Part shown: positions 26,247 through 33,795 of the stretch, piece by piece
Position numbering within the stretch: the stretch's first letter is position 1
How the letters are laid out: each line of letters begins with the position of its first letter
From: Cerasicoccus maritimus
GTDB taxonomy: Bacteria; Verrucomicrobiota; Verrucomicrobiia; Opitutales; Cerasicoccaceae
Reading direction: 5' to 3'
Length of the DNA stretch: 64,000 bases
Assembly (NCBI GenBank): GCA_031296935.1
Contig: JAVDPD010000002.1
Location: forward strand, 81,001 to 145,000
Position numbers and translations under genes: made by a program
The notes under the pieces: generated by a model
Seen by the model: the letters and a program-made list of their open reading frames with translations, nothing else
Database searches by the model: none
What the model was told of the DNA's origin: nothing

Positions 26247-26310
26247 TAGAGATAACATGAAGTTGCCGGGTTGAGCAAGTGCTGGACCCGGCAACTTCAT
26301 GTTATCTCTA
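26247..26310. repeat. 25-bp perfect inverted-repeat hairpin element, copy 1
   Basis: The 25-base arm at 26247-26271 (TAGAGATAACATG..., ending CCGGGT) is perfectly complementary to 26286-26310, with the 14-base loop TGAGCAAGTGCTGG. A second, half-decayed copy with nearly the same loop lies at 46873-46920. Confidence 0.8.
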
Positions 26311-26358
26311 AGCTCATAGCAGGCGAAGCGAGCCGCCACGTTGGATGGGCGCATTTAA

Positions 26359-26424
26359 GTAGCACAGGCGTCTCGCCTGTGTTCAGTTAGATGGATTAGG
26401 GCACAGGCGGGACGCCTATGCTAC
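26359..26424. repeat. Nested GTAGCACAGGCG palindrome
   Basis: GTAGCACAGGCGTC (26359-26372) pairs with GACGCCTATGCTAC (26411-26424), with one mismatch. Inside it is a second hairpin CACAGGCG-tct-CGCCTGTG. A simpler version lies at 33076-33102. A dispersed intergenic palindrome. Confidence 0.65.
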
Positions 26425-26441
26425 GACTGAGAGGCAGCTGT

Positions 26442-26469
26442 GGTGGCTCGCATGTAAGCGACGCCCTAC
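26442..26469. repeat. Dispersed repeat of the AAGCGTCGCCCTAC family
   Basis: GTAAGCGACGCCCTAC closes a 28-base unit also found, in either orientation, at 23074-23100, 33032-33059 and 33869-33893. Always intergenic and next to other repeats. Confidence 0.55.
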
Positions 26470-26531
26470 CTCAAAATGATAGTTTGGAACCCGTCAGCAT
26501 GGGGTGCGGCGCGGGGACGCGCCTGCGCTAC

Positions 26532-26699
26532 CTAAGAGGGCGTCTAAAAACTCAAGTGGTCTTCGCTGGAGAGCGTCTTCGAGGTCAAAATATCATTTCT
26601 TCATCTCGACGAAACTGGTTTCGCCTCGATTCAGAAGCCGAACTTTTGCCTCTCGAATACATCTCGCCGACTCGATCAGAGTTTTTAGACGCCCTCTTA
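26532..26699. mobile_element. MITE-1, copy 2 (~165 bp)
   Basis: Complete copy: TAAGAGGGCGTCTAAAAA at the left and TTTTTAGACGCCCTCTTA at the right, a perfect inverted pair. The interior is nearly identical to copy 3 in the same orientation and to copy 1 inverted. It lies against REP-like copy 3. Confidence 0.88.
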
Positions 26700-26709
26700 G
26701 AGATAAGCC

Positions 26710-26766
26710 ATTTGCCCAATGGGCAAATCCGGATGCGAGGCATCCGACGGTGCAGCGGGACGCTGC
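26710..26766. repeat. REP-like three-hairpin element, copy 3 (C-B-A)
   Basis: ATTTGCCCAATGGGCAAAT (26710-26728), CGGATGCGAGGCATCCG (26730-26746) and GCAGCGGGACGCTGC (26752-26766). The last overlaps the first base of the stop region of the minus-strand permease gene, so again the element starts at a gene's 3' end. Confidence 0.85.
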
Positions 26767-27713
26767 TAGCTGAAGCGGAGTTTGGGGTTCATCACGGCTT
26801 GGACGATTTCGGCGAGCATGTTGAGCACGACCAGCAGTGTTGCGTAAAACAGCGCGCAGCCGATGACGAGCATGGCGTCGCGATTGATCGCGGCCTCGAC
26901 GAAAAACCGGCCCAGGCCCGGGATGCGGAAAATGGTTTCCACGACGAATGAGCCGCTGATCAGCCCAGCCGCCGCTGGCCCGAGGAAGGACACCACCGGT
27001 AAAATGCCGTTGCGCAGGCCATGCACGCCATACACGCGCCAGCCGCTGACGCCCTTGGCGAGCGCCGTGCGCATGTAGTCCTGGTTGCGGACCTCCAGCA
27101 TGCTGCCGCGCGTGAGGCGCGCAAGGTAGGCCGCGTAAAACAGACCCAGCGTGAGCGAGGGCAACACGCGGTCGCTGGCAAACTCCCAGCCCGACACGTT
27201 GAACCACTGCAGATCGAGCGCGAAATACAGCAGGAGCAGCGGCCCGATGACAAACGTGGGCAGGCAGATACCAAGCATCGCGAGGCTCATCGGCAGGTGA
27301 TCAGTCCACGTGTGGGGACGCCATGCCGCGATCACGCCGGCGCTGACGCCGATCAGGATCGCGATGATCAATGAGTAGAGCCCGAGCTCGAGGGAAATGG
27401 GAATTTTCTGGCCCATAAGCTCATCCACGTCCCAGCCGGTGTAAGTCGTGGAGACGCCGAGGTCGCCCTGTAGGAGGCCGCGGATTTCGCCATCGGGCCG
27501 CGGGGCGATGCCCATAAACTGGCCGTATTGCACGATGAGCGGCTGGTCGAGACCGTATTGTTTCTCGTAAGCCTCGCGAATGTGCGTGGCGACTTCTTTC
27601 TCTTTGTCAAACGGAGAGCCGGGCGCCGCGCGCATCATGAAGAACGCCATCGTTGCCAGGAGCAACAGCACCGGGATGGTTTCGAGCAGGCGTCTGAGGA
27701 TGAGCTTCGTCAT
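26766..27713 (-). CDS. ABC transporter permease, OppB/DppB type
   Basis: A 315-residue permease of a peptide- or oligosaccharide-type ABC importer. It begins ILRRLLETIPVLLLLATMAFFMM, the usual first membrane helix and its preceding LRR. The long periplasmic loop carries REAYEKQYGLDQPLIVQYGQ. The cytoplasmic coupling (EAA) loop is DYMRTALAKGVSGWRVYGVH, and GSFVVETIFRIPGLGRFFVEA follows. About six helices, normal length. No partner genes (OppC, ATPases, binding protein) lie on either side: upstream is the amidase, downstream only repeats. The rest of the transporter must be elsewhere, or this is a relict. Confidence 0.9.
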   Translation of the reverse strand: MTKLILRRLLETIPVLLLLATMAFFMMRAAPGSPFDKEKEVATHIREAYEKQYGLDQPLIVQYGQFMGIAPRPDGEIRGLLQGDLGVSTTYTGWDVDELMGQKIPISLELGLYSLIIAILIGVSAGVIAAWRPHTWTDHLPMSLAMLGICLPTFVIGPLLLLYFALDLQWFNVSGWEFASDRVLPSLTLGLFYAAYLARLTRGSMLEVRNQDYMRTALAKGVSGWRVYGVHGLRNGILPVVSFLGPAAAGLISGSFVVETIFRIPGLGRFFVEAAINRDAMLVIGCALFYATLLVVLNMLAEIVQAVMNPKLRFS

Positions 27714-27800
27714 GTGTCCTCCAGGTCTGCAAGGCGAGCCGGGACATCTACTGCTTGTCTTTTAGGCATTGTGAGTAAGCTAGCCATGCGGTGCGTTAGG

Positions 27801-28997
27801 TCAAGGTGCGGCGTAGAAACGAACTAGCGCGAGTTCGACCGCACGGGCGTAGGTTTGCGCTAATTGCTCGGGGTTTTCCTGGTAGTCTGAGTAGAAGCCG
27901 ACTTCGTTCGCGACGAAGGGCTCGAGGAAAATGGTTGGGCATTGGTAAAGGCGGTTCGCCATCAGATTGCGCGCCCACACGTAGGGGTTGGGGTTGATGC
28001 GCACGGCGTTTGGGCCGGTGTAGGTGAAGGGAGGCTGAGGCGATATTTCGCGAAAGCAAACGGCCATTGTATCGGCCAGTGGGCGCTCGACTTGCCACGT
28101 GCCGCTGAGCAGGCGCTCGATCATGGCGTAGCGTTGGTCATCGTAGCTCAGCTCGTCCGCGCTGTAGGCGCCGTTGACAAGGAAGTGCGCGTAACCTTGG
28201 TCGGCGAGCTCCTTGTCTTCGGGCGTCGTTGTGCCGTCGACATGGAGGCAGAGGGTCACGTCGGGCTGGAACTGTTCGTTGACTAACTGCGCGCGCGCCT
28301 TGATCTCGCTCACCCGGTAAAACAACAGACGAGCGAGGGACTTTTCCTTCAGCTCACGGTCCTTCACGTCGAGCTCCAAGCCAGGCGTCAACTCGCGCTC
28401 GGTCACGAGCTTGGCTGCCAGCGGGCGCAGGCTTTCGGGCGTGTCGGTGGTGACGGGTTCGTTGGTTTCGCGGACTAAATAAACCGTCGCGCCAAGGGCT
28501 TCGAGTTGCGGCTTGAGCACCTTGGAAACCTCGAGCACGAACTCGCCTTCGCGGAAGAGCGGGCCGTCCGAAGTTTTCCAACTGCGGAATTCCATCGCGG
28601 CGAATTCTCCGCCGATGTGCCCCGGGTCGAGAGCAACTTTCAGGCCGGCGAGGGGGAGGGCGTCGTCGGGCTTGGTCGCGCGCCACTCATCGCGCGTGCG
28701 CCAATAGCGCGGCGGCGGGGCCGGGAGGCGGCCGTATTCGCGGAATTCGATTTCGTAGGGCTCGGCATCGTCTTCAAAGCGGAGCACGAGGGCGCGGTCG
28801 CGCTCCACGGTGACCCAGCCTTCGTTCGCGCCGTTGGGGGCGTACTGGGATTCCAGCAGCCAGCGAAAATCACTGGCGGTGAGTTGGGCTTGATATTCGC
28901 CCAAGCGCGACCAATCTGGGGCACTGCCCATCGAGGTAAGTTTCTCGGCGCCGAGCGTTCCCGCCCAGCAAAAAATCAACATCGCCATCCACCGCAT
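27801..28997 (-). CDS. N-acetylmuramoyl-L-alanine amidase (amidase_3)
   Basis: A 398-residue exported zinc amidase that cuts the bond between muramic acid and the stem peptide. The signal peptide is MRWMAMLIFCWAGTLGA. The catalytic domain starts near residue 150 with LKVALDPGHIGGEFAAMEFR (first zinc His, then Glu). Other landmarks are VLEVSKVLKPQLEALGATVYLVRET and VTLCLHVDGTT with the third zinc ligand. The ~140-residue N-terminal part, with YPNG-like and WVTVERDRALVLRF segments, is not recognised. Earlier in-frame starts lack a signal peptide and would overlap the divergent glycosylase gene. Only 18 bases separate the two start codons. Confidence 0.85.
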   Translation of the reverse strand: MRWMAMLIFCWAGTLGAEKLTSMGSAPDWSRLGEYQAQLTASDFRWLLESQYAPNGANEGWVTVERDRALVLRFEDDAEPYEIEFREYGRLPAPPPRYWRTRDEWRATKPDDALPLAGLKVALDPGHIGGEFAAMEFRSWKTSDGPLFREGEFVLEVSKVLKPQLEALGATVYLVRETNEPVTTDTPESLRPLAAKLVTERELTPGLELDVKDRELKEKSLARLLFYRVSEIKARAQLVNEQFQPDVTLCLHVDGTTTPEDKELADQGYAHFLVNGAYSADELSYDDQRYAMIERLLSGTWQVERPLADTMAVCFREISPQPPFTYTGPNAVRINPNPYVWARNLMANRLYQCPTIFLEPFVANEVGFYSDYQENPEQLAQTYARAVELALVRFYAAP

Positions 28998-29015
28998 CCC
29001 GACCACATTGCCCAC

Positions 29016-29741
29016 ATGACCATTGCCAAACAACTGGAAAATGCCGCGATTACGCTGCGCGACGCTGTCGACGCGCTTAGCTTCAGCGAGCCCGTCACCC
29101 ACGTGTATAATCCCCTGGCGTACGCCTGGGAGTCGCATCTGCTATACATCCGGCGTTTCGGCAATTCCAAGAAGAAGGTCGTTTTTCTCGGTATGAATCC
29201 GGGCCCCTTCGGCATGGCGCAGACGGGCGTGCCGTTTGGCGAAATCGCCGCCGTGCGCGATTGGATGGGCATCACGGCTCCCGTTGGCAAGCCGCCCGTG
29301 GAGCACAAAAAGCGCCCCGTCGATGGCTTTGATTGCCCGAAAAGCGAGGTTAGCGGTCGTCGTCTGTGGGGCCTGATGATGGACCGCTTTGGCGCGCCGG
29401 AAAATTTCTTTGCCGATCATTACGTCATTAATTACTGCCCGCTGCTCTTCCTCGATGGCTCCGATGGCAAGTGCCGCAATTTAACGCCGGACAAGCTCAA
29501 GGCGTCCGACGTCAAAGACATGTATGCCGCCTGTGATGACCACCTGCGCTCGGTCCTTGACGCGCTCCAGCCCGAGTGGCTCATCGGCGTCGGTGGCTTC
29601 GGTGAGCAAAAGCTCGCCGATCTCAATTGGGACAAGCCACACAGCATTGGCAAAATTCTCCACCCGAGCCCCGCCAGCCCTGCCGCCAATCGCGGCTGGG
29701 CCGAAGCCGCCACCAAGCAACTCTCCGCCCTCGGCCTCTAG
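29016..29741 (+). CDS. SMUG1-type single-strand-selective uracil-DNA glycosylase
   Basis: A 241-residue uracil-DNA glycosylase of the SMUG1 family, which removes uracil and oxidised pyrimidines in base excision repair. Motif 1 is VVFLGMNPGPFGMAQTGVPFG (GMNPGP is the SMUG1 signature). The C-terminal motif is LHPSPASPAANRGW, with the catalytic-loop His. IVGGFGEQKL lies between. The frame is open much further upstream, but that part is antisense to the amidase, so ATG 29016 is used. It is divergent from the amidase with an 18-base gap, so each promoter must lie within the other's coding region. A REP-like element follows the stop immediately. Confidence 0.88.
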   Translation: MTIAKQLENAAITLRDAVDALSFSEPVTHVYNPLAYAWESHLLYIRRFGNSKKKVVFLGMNPGPFGMAQTGVPFGEIAAVRDWMGITAPVGKPPVEHKKRPVDGFDCPKSEVSGRRLWGLMMDRFGAPENFFADHYVINYCPLLFLDGSDGKCRNLTPDKLKASDVKDMYAACDDHLRSVLDALQPEWLIGVGGFGEQKLADLNWDKPHSIGKILHPSPASPAANRGWAEAATKQLSALGL

Positions 29742-29797
29742 CAGCCTCCGGCTGGACCGGCGGATGCTGCGCATCCGGATTTCTGCATTGCGGAAAT
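29742..29797. repeat. REP-like three-hairpin element, copy 4 (A-B-C)
   Basis: CAGCCTCCGGCTG (29742-29754) directly follows the TAG of the glycosylase gene. CGGATGCTGCGCATCCG (29761-29777) and ATTTCTGCATTGCGGAAAT (29779-29797) complete the set. Confidence 0.85.
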
Positions 29798-29902
29798 GGC
29801 TAATCGATGACTCTGAGGTGGCGCGGATCGTCTCGATCCGCAGTTTCATTTGCTCACATCCATCCGCAGGTCCGCGTAGGCCATCAGGCGACAATCACGC
29901 AC

Positions 29903-29935
29903 AAAAAAAAAACCGCCCGGATGACTCCGGACGGC
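29903..29935 (-). terminator. Rho-independent terminator of the trmD-rplS-rplI operon
   Basis: Reading leftward: GCCGTCCGG pairs with CCGGGCGG around a short loop (29913-29935), followed by a run of ten T residues (29903-29912). It lies about 25 bases past the rplI stop. Confidence 0.88.
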
Positions 29936-29961
29936 AATTTTTGAAAGGATTAAGCAGGAGC

Positions 29962-30465
29962 TTAGGCTTCGGTCTTTTCTTCCTCGGCACCTTCTTCGGC
30001 AACTTCCTCGATCGGGTTTTCGGAAACGACTTCCCATTCGAGTTCGTAGGAGACTTCCGGGTGGAGCTTCACCTTGGTGGTGTGCTTGCCCAGGGTCTTA
30101 ACCGGAGTGTGGAGGTTGAGCTGCTTGCGCTCGACTTCGATGCCGTCTTCCTTGAGGCGGTCAACGAGGTCTTGAGAAGTGACGGAGCCGAACATCTTGC
30201 CACCTTCACCGGTCTTCACTGCGATAGCGATGGAGACGGTTTCGAGGCGGGCGAGGACTTGCTCAGCGTGCTCGCGCTCTTGCTTGAGGCGGGCATCCTT
30301 ACGGGCCTGAAGGGCTTCGATGTGCTTTCTGTTGGCGCGGTTGACCGGGAGGGCCAGCTTGCGCGGCAGCAGGAAGTTGCGGGCGTAACCAGCCTTTACG
30401 GAGACTTGGTCGCCTTCGTGGCCGAGGTTCTCGACGGGCTCGAGGAGTAAAACGTCTTGGTTCAT
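29962..30465 (-). CDS. rplI: 50S ribosomal protein L9
   Basis: A 167-residue L9 protein. It begins DVLLLEPVENLGHEGDQVSV, then KAGYARNFLLPRKLA, the universal L9 signature. A long connecting helix (residues ~45-80, charged) joins the C-terminal domain (GKMFGSVTSQDLVDRL). The last ~15 residues are an acidic extension (EEVAEEGAEEEKTEA) beyond the usual end. L9 sits near the L1 stalk and limits frameshifting. It is the last gene of an operon after rplS (21-base gap) and ends before a strong terminator. Linking L9 to rplS is unusual: in many bacteria it lies with rpsF and rpsR. Confidence 0.97.
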   Translation of the reverse strand: MNQDVLLLEPVENLGHEGDQVSVKAGYARNFLLPRKLALPVNRANRKHIEALQARKDARLKQEREHAEQVLARLETVSIAIAVKTGEGGKMFGSVTSQDLVDRLKEDGIEVERKQLNLHTPVKTLGKHTTKVKLHPEVSYELEWEVVSENPIEEVAEEGAEEEKTEA

Positions 30466-30486
30466 TGGTAAATTGCGTCTCGGGGT

Positions 30487-30858
30487 TTACTTCTTGCGGC
30501 CGGCTTCAATGAGGCGCTTTTCCTTAACCTCGGTAGCCTTCTTACCGATGCGGTCACGCAGGTAGTAGAGGCGAGCCTTGCGGGTGATGGACTCACGGTC
30601 GACTTCGATCTGGTCGATGTTCGGGCTGTGAATCGGGAATACCTTTTCGACGCCTTCGCCGAAGCTGATGCGGCGGACCGTGAAGGTTTCACGGATGCCG
30701 GAACCCTTGCGGGCGATAACGATGCCAGCAAAGATCTGGATACGTTCTTTGTCGCCTTCGCGAACGCGGGTGTGGACGCGCACGCCGTCACCTACCTTGA
30801 AATTGAGGCGGCTGGAGTCGAGTTGGTCCGAGGTGACTTCTTCAAGTGTGGCTTGCAT
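30487..30858 (-). CDS. rplS: 50S ribosomal protein L19
   Basis: A 123-residue L19 protein of normal length. Landmarks are [46 protein letters not shown] and [16 protein letters not shown]19 lies at the interface of the two ribosomal subunits. It follows trmD by 15 bases on the same strand, as in most bacteria, and precedes rplI. No Shine-Dalgarno sequence is seen before the ATG (CCACCCACCAGTC). Confidence 0.97.
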   Translation of the reverse strand: MQATLEEVTSDQLDSSRLNFKVGDGVRVHTRVREGDKERIQIFAGIVIARKGSGIRETFTVRRISFGEGVEKVFPIHSPNIDQIEVDRESITRKARLYYLRDRIGKKATEVKEKRLIEAGRKK

Positions 30859-30873
30859 GACTGGTGGGTGGAA

Positions 30874-31566
30874 TTACTGGTGGCCTTCGGTGTCGGAGTT
30901 TTCCAACAGGTCTGGCCGGCGTTCTTTGGTTTTTAAATAGCTTTGCTCCCGCCTCCACGCTGCGATTTTCGCATGGTCGCCACTCAGTAAAACCTCCGGA
31001 ACTTTCATTCCGCGGTACTCAGCTGGACGCGTGAATTGAGGAAAACCGAGGAAAGTGTCGTGAAAGGAGTCTTGCGTCAAGGATTTTTCTTCACCTAAAA
31101 CGCCGGGCACATAACGGGCCACGCAATCGATCAAAACACAGGCCGGGAGGGTGCCATTGGTCAGCACATAATCGCCGATGGAGACCTCCCGCGTGACGAG
31201 TGCATCGCGCACCCGCTGGTCGATGCCCTCGTAGTGCCCGCTCACGAGAACCAAGTGCTCCTTCTGAGCGAGTTCCTTCACCAGTGGCGTGTTGAGCTGC
31301 TCGCCGTCGGGGCACAGATAAATGACCTCCGCGCCCGGCGTGGCGATCTCTTCTATAGAGTGAAAGAGCGGCTCGGGCGACAGCAGCATCCCCGCGCCCC
31401 CGCCAAATGGGCGGTCGTCGGCGGTTTTGTGCTTATTTTGGGACCAATCGCGCAAATCGTGCACGCCAATCTCCAGCAGACCCTTCTTGGTGGCCTGCCC
31501 GAGCATGCTTTCCTGCAAGTAGCCCTCGGCCATGCGAGGGAAAAGGGTGATTAGGTCGAAGCGCAT
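30874..31566 (-). CDS. trmD: tRNA (guanine37-N1)-methyltransferase
   Basis: A 230-residue SPOUT-class enzyme that methylates G37 next to the anticodon and prevents +1 frameshifting. It begins MRFDLITLFPRMAEGYLQES. Knot-region motifs are DRPFGGGAGMLL, VSGHYEGIDQRV and IGDYVLTNGTLPA, with LLSGDHAKIAAWRRE near the end. It is the first gene of trmD-rplS-rplI. Upstream, the position usually held by rimM is instead occupied by cassette 3 and the rpsP terminator, so this operon must have its own promoter in or near the cassette. Confidence 0.97.
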   Translation of the reverse strand: MRFDLITLFPRMAEGYLQESMLGQATKKGLLEIGVHDLRDWSQNKHKTADDRPFGGGAGMLLSPEPLFHSIEEIATPGAEVIYLCPDGEQLNTPLVKELAQKEHLVLVSGHYEGIDQRVRDALVTREVSIGDYVLTNGTLPACVLIDCVARYVPGVLGEEKSLTQDSFHDTFLGFPQFTRPAEYRGMKVPEVLLSGDHAKIAAWRREQSYLKTKERRPDLLENSDTEGHQ

Positions 31567-31617
31567 TGGGTGAAATGGTGGATTCGTGGCTGGCTGGTTG
31601 GATGGAACGATTTTTTA

Positions 31618-31902
31618 ACCGCAGAGAACGCAGAGAACGTGGAGAGCGCAGAGTTTAAATGGAGGGAGGTGTTCTGTAGATTAAGTCTTCTATACATGGA
31701 TCATTCTTTTGAATGTATCCACGGTATTCTAGGCGGCCGGGTTGTTCCATTTCTTCCAATAGATCTGGCGGTAAGCTACCATTGCCTTATGTCCAAATGA
31801 AGTAGCGATCTTCATACTCACTAAACACTGCTAATTGGTAACCTTTGTAGACTACGAATTCTATTTTTTTGCTCACTCTGCGTCCTCCGCGTTCTCTGCG
31901 GT
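31618..31902 (-). mobile_element. Inverted-repeat-bounded mini-gene cassette 3 (decayed)
   Basis: ACCGCAGAGAACGC (31618-31631) is the exact complement of 31889-31902. The following GCAGAGT (to 31654) matches ACTCTGC at 31875-31881; the left arm carries nine extra bases. Inside lies a 74-codon frame whose start and stop codons abut the arms, as in cassettes 1 and 2, but with a stop at codon 30. It sits between the rpsP terminator and trmD. Confidence 0.65.
31655..31876 (-). pseudogene. Small gene interrupted by an in-frame stop (inside cassette 3)
   Basis: From a GTG at 31874-31876 reading leftward: VSKKIEFVVYKGYQLAVFSE, then YEDRYFIWT, a TAA at codon 30, and on in the same frame GNGSLPPDLLEEMEQPGRLE through LIYRTPPSI to a TAA at 31655-31657. 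Both halves look like real protein, and the frame is kept for all 74 codons, so the stop appears to be a recent point mutation. A functional 29-residue product or readthrough cannot be excluded. I do not recognise the family. The coding piece fills the cassette exactly. Confidence 0.5.
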
Positions 31903-31946
31903 AAATTTAAAAACGTCCCGCTGGCCGTCCCCGCAGCCTCGCCAAC

Positions 31947-31971
31947 AAAAAACCCCGGCGCGGAGCCGGGG
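31947..31971 (-). terminator. Rho-independent terminator of rpsP
   Basis: Reading leftward: CCCCGGC and GCCGGGG pair around a five-base loop (31953-31971), then six or more T residues. It lies 45 bases after the rpsP stop and separates rpsP from trmD. Confidence 0.9.
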
Positions 31972-32016
31972 CCAGAATGCGAGGTCAGGCAAAGGCCTGG
32001 CGTCGAGTGCCGATAC

Positions 32017-32286
32017 TTAGGCTTCGACCGCGGCTGCTTCTGCGCGACGGGCGCGGTTGATCAGCGTGCGTGCGGTGTCGGTCGGCTTGGCGCCAACGCT
32101 TACCCAGTAGTCAACGCGCTCGAGGTTGAGCTTCAGTTCGGCGTCGTTACCGCGTGCGCACGGGTTGTAGTTGCCGAGAACTTCGTTGTGGCGGCCGTCG
32201 CGGCGGTTGCTCGCTTCAGCAACCACGATGCGGTAAACCGGATTGTGGGTGGCGCCGTGACGCTGGAGTCGGATCTTGAGTGCCAT
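32017..32286 (-). CDS. rpsP: 30S ribosomal protein S16
   Basis: An 89-residue S16 protein of normal length. It begins MALKIRLQRHGATHNPVYRI and continues VVAEASNRRDGRHNEVLGNY, both universal. S16 stabilises the 5' domain of 16S rRNA during 30S assembly. Normally it heads an rpsP-rimM-trmD-rplS operon. Here a strong terminator follows directly and rimM is absent, so it is transcribed alone. It is divergent from the DUF985 gene, 121 bases apart. Confidence 0.97.
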   Translation of the reverse strand: MALKIRLQRHGATHNPVYRIVVAEASNRRDGRHNEVLGNYNPCARGNDAELKLNLERVDYWVSVGAKPTDTARTLINRARRAEAAAVEA

Positions 32287-32407
32287 GATTAAATTAAGAC
32301 TGAAAAGTGTTTTCGAGTGCTGGATTAAATGGAAAACAGAGGAAAAAATAGGTTGCCGCCAGCCCTGTCAAGCCGCATTTACTCGAAAAGCTACTGATAT
32401 TTCTTTC

Positions 32408-32908
32408 ATGGACGCAGAATCGATCATACACGATTTCGGACTCGAACCGCTGCCACACGAGGGGGGCTGGTTTCGGCGCATTTACACCGACGATGAACAA
32501 ATTCCGGCCGGCGTCAAGGGCCCGGCTTGCGGTCTTTCCTCGATAATCTACTACCTGATCACCGCCGAGGGCTACTCCGCGATGCACCGCCTGATCCGCT
32601 CCACGGAGACGTTTCACTGGCACGCTGGCGACCCAATGGTGCAGCTAATTCTTCACCCGGATGGCTCTGGAGAGAAGCTGACGCTGGGTAACGACTATAG
32701 CCGTGGCCACGTCCCAATGTCGATCGTGCCGCGTGGCTCCTGGCAGGGTGCCCGGCTCTCCGACGACACGAATTACCACGGCTACGCGTTTATGAGTGTA
32801 GTCGTGACGCCAGAATTCCTCTGGGAAGACTTTGCCCTTGGCGACGCCGACGAGCTCATCGAGCAATACCCGGAGTTTAAAGACGATATTGCGCGGCTGA
32901 CGCGCTAA
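32408..32908 (+). CDS. DUF985 cupin-like protein
   Basis: A 166-residue single-domain cupin of the DUF985 family. Signature segments: [28 protein letters not shown]-type (here [20 protein letters not shown]), [10 protein letters not shown] and [11 protein letters not shown]. The His pair in FHWHAGD lies where cupins bind metal or ligand. Family members have no settled role; some are linked to oxalate or sugar-like ligands. ATG 32408 is used since the frame upstream overlaps the rpsP promoter region. A REP-like element follows the stop with no gap, and pdxH lies 245 bases further on. Confidence 0.85.
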   Translation: MDAESIIHDFGLEPLPHEGGWFRRIYTDDEQIPAGVKGPACGLSSIIYYLITAEGYSAMHRLIRSTETFHWHAGDPMVQLILHPDGSGEKLTLGNDYSRGHVPMSIVPRGSWQGARLSDDTNYHGYAFMSVVVTPEFLWEDFALGDADELIEQYPEFKDDIARLTR

Positions 32909-32965
32909 CCAGCCTCCGGCTGGACCGTCGGATGCGCTGCATCCGGATTTTTGCGGAGCAAAAAT
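32909..32965. repeat. REP-like three-hairpin element, copy 5 (A-B-C)
   Basis: CCAGCCTCCGGCTGG (32909-32923) starts on the base after TAA. CGGATGCGCTGCATCCG (32929-32945) and ATTTTTGCGGAGCAAAAAT (32947-32965) follow. The third stem differs in sequence from the other copies but pairs equally well. Confidence 0.88.
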
Positions 32966-33031
32966 GGCTAATCGATGACTTCGAGGTAGCGCAGGCGCGT
33001 CCCCGCGCCGCACCCCATCAGAGTGGAAAAG

Positions 33032-33102
33032 GTAGGGCGCAGTCTCCAGACAAGCCGCCGCGTTGCCTCTCCGAAGTAGCACAGGCGGGACACCTGTGCT
33101 AC
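33032..33102. repeat. Dispersed intergenic repeats upstream of pdxH
   Basis: A GTAGGGCGCAGTC... unit (33032-33059) is followed by the perfect palindrome GTAGCACAGG / CCTGTGCTAC (33076-33102). Just before, at 32988-33018, lies an inverted copy of a GC-rich stretch also found at 26498-26531. Confidence 0.6.
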
Positions 33103-33153
33103 GAATGCACAACTCGCCTTGCCACCCGCCGCGCCTTGCCCCATTTTACCCGT

Positions 33154-33795
33154 ATGACCGACCCCGCAGACATGCGCCGCGAATACACCCAAGCCGGGCT
33201 TTCCGAGGAAAACGCCCTGGCCGACCCGATTGCGCAGTTTCGGCTGTGGTTCGAGCAGGCGCTCGCCGCCCAGCTCGTTGAGCCCAATGCGATGACGCTG
33301 TCCACGGTCGATGCCTATGGCGCGCCTGACTCGCGCACGGTCTTACTTAAGGCCTACGATGAGCGCGGCTTTGTGTTTTTCACGAACTACCACAGCGCCA
33401 AGGCTGGGCAGATTGAAAAGAACCCGCGCGTTTCGCTGCAATTTCCGTGGCTCGGACTGGAGCGACAGGTGAAAATCCGTGGCGCTGCCGAGAAAATTTC
33501 GACCAAAGACTCCCTGAAATACTTCCTGAGCCGCCCACGGGGCAGTCAGCTCGGGGCGTGGGTCTCGCACCAAAGCACGGTGATTTCCAACCGCAGCATC
33601 CTCGAAATGAAGCTTGCCGAGATGAAGCGGAAATTCGGCGACGGCGAAATCCCGCTGCCGGACTTCTGGGGCGGCTACCGCGTTGTGCCCGCTTTAATTG
33701 AATTCTGGCAGGGGCGCCCGAGCCGTCTGCATGACCGCCTGCAGTATTCGCAAAACGATGTGGGCGAGTGGCAGATCGAGCGTCTGGCGCCCTAG
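33154..33795 (+). CDS. pdxH: Pyridoxamine 5'-phosphate oxidase
   Basis: A 213-residue FMN enzyme making pyridoxal 5'-phosphate, the last step of vitamin B6 synthesis and salvage. Motifs: [56 protein letters not shown] and [20 protein letters not shown], with the RLHDR ending. Length is normal. The frame extends upstream without need; ATG 33154 gives the family's usual N-terminus. It stands between intergenic repeats, with a REP-like element right after its stop. Confidence 0.96.
   Translation: MTDPADMRREYTQAGLSEENALADPIAQFRLWFEQALAAQLVEPNAMTLSTVDAYGAPDSRTVLLKAYDERGFVFFTNYHSAKAGQIEKNPRVSLQFPWLGLERQVKIRGAAEKISTKDSLKYFLSRPRGSQLGAWVSHQSTVISNRSILEMKLAEMKRKFGDGEIPLPDFWGGYRVVPALIEFWQGRPSRLHDRLQYSQNDVGEWQIERLAP

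Noticed and set aside
32276-32407. N-terminal extension of the DUF985 gene
   Set aside because: It overlaps the rpsP start region and adds residues not fitting the family.
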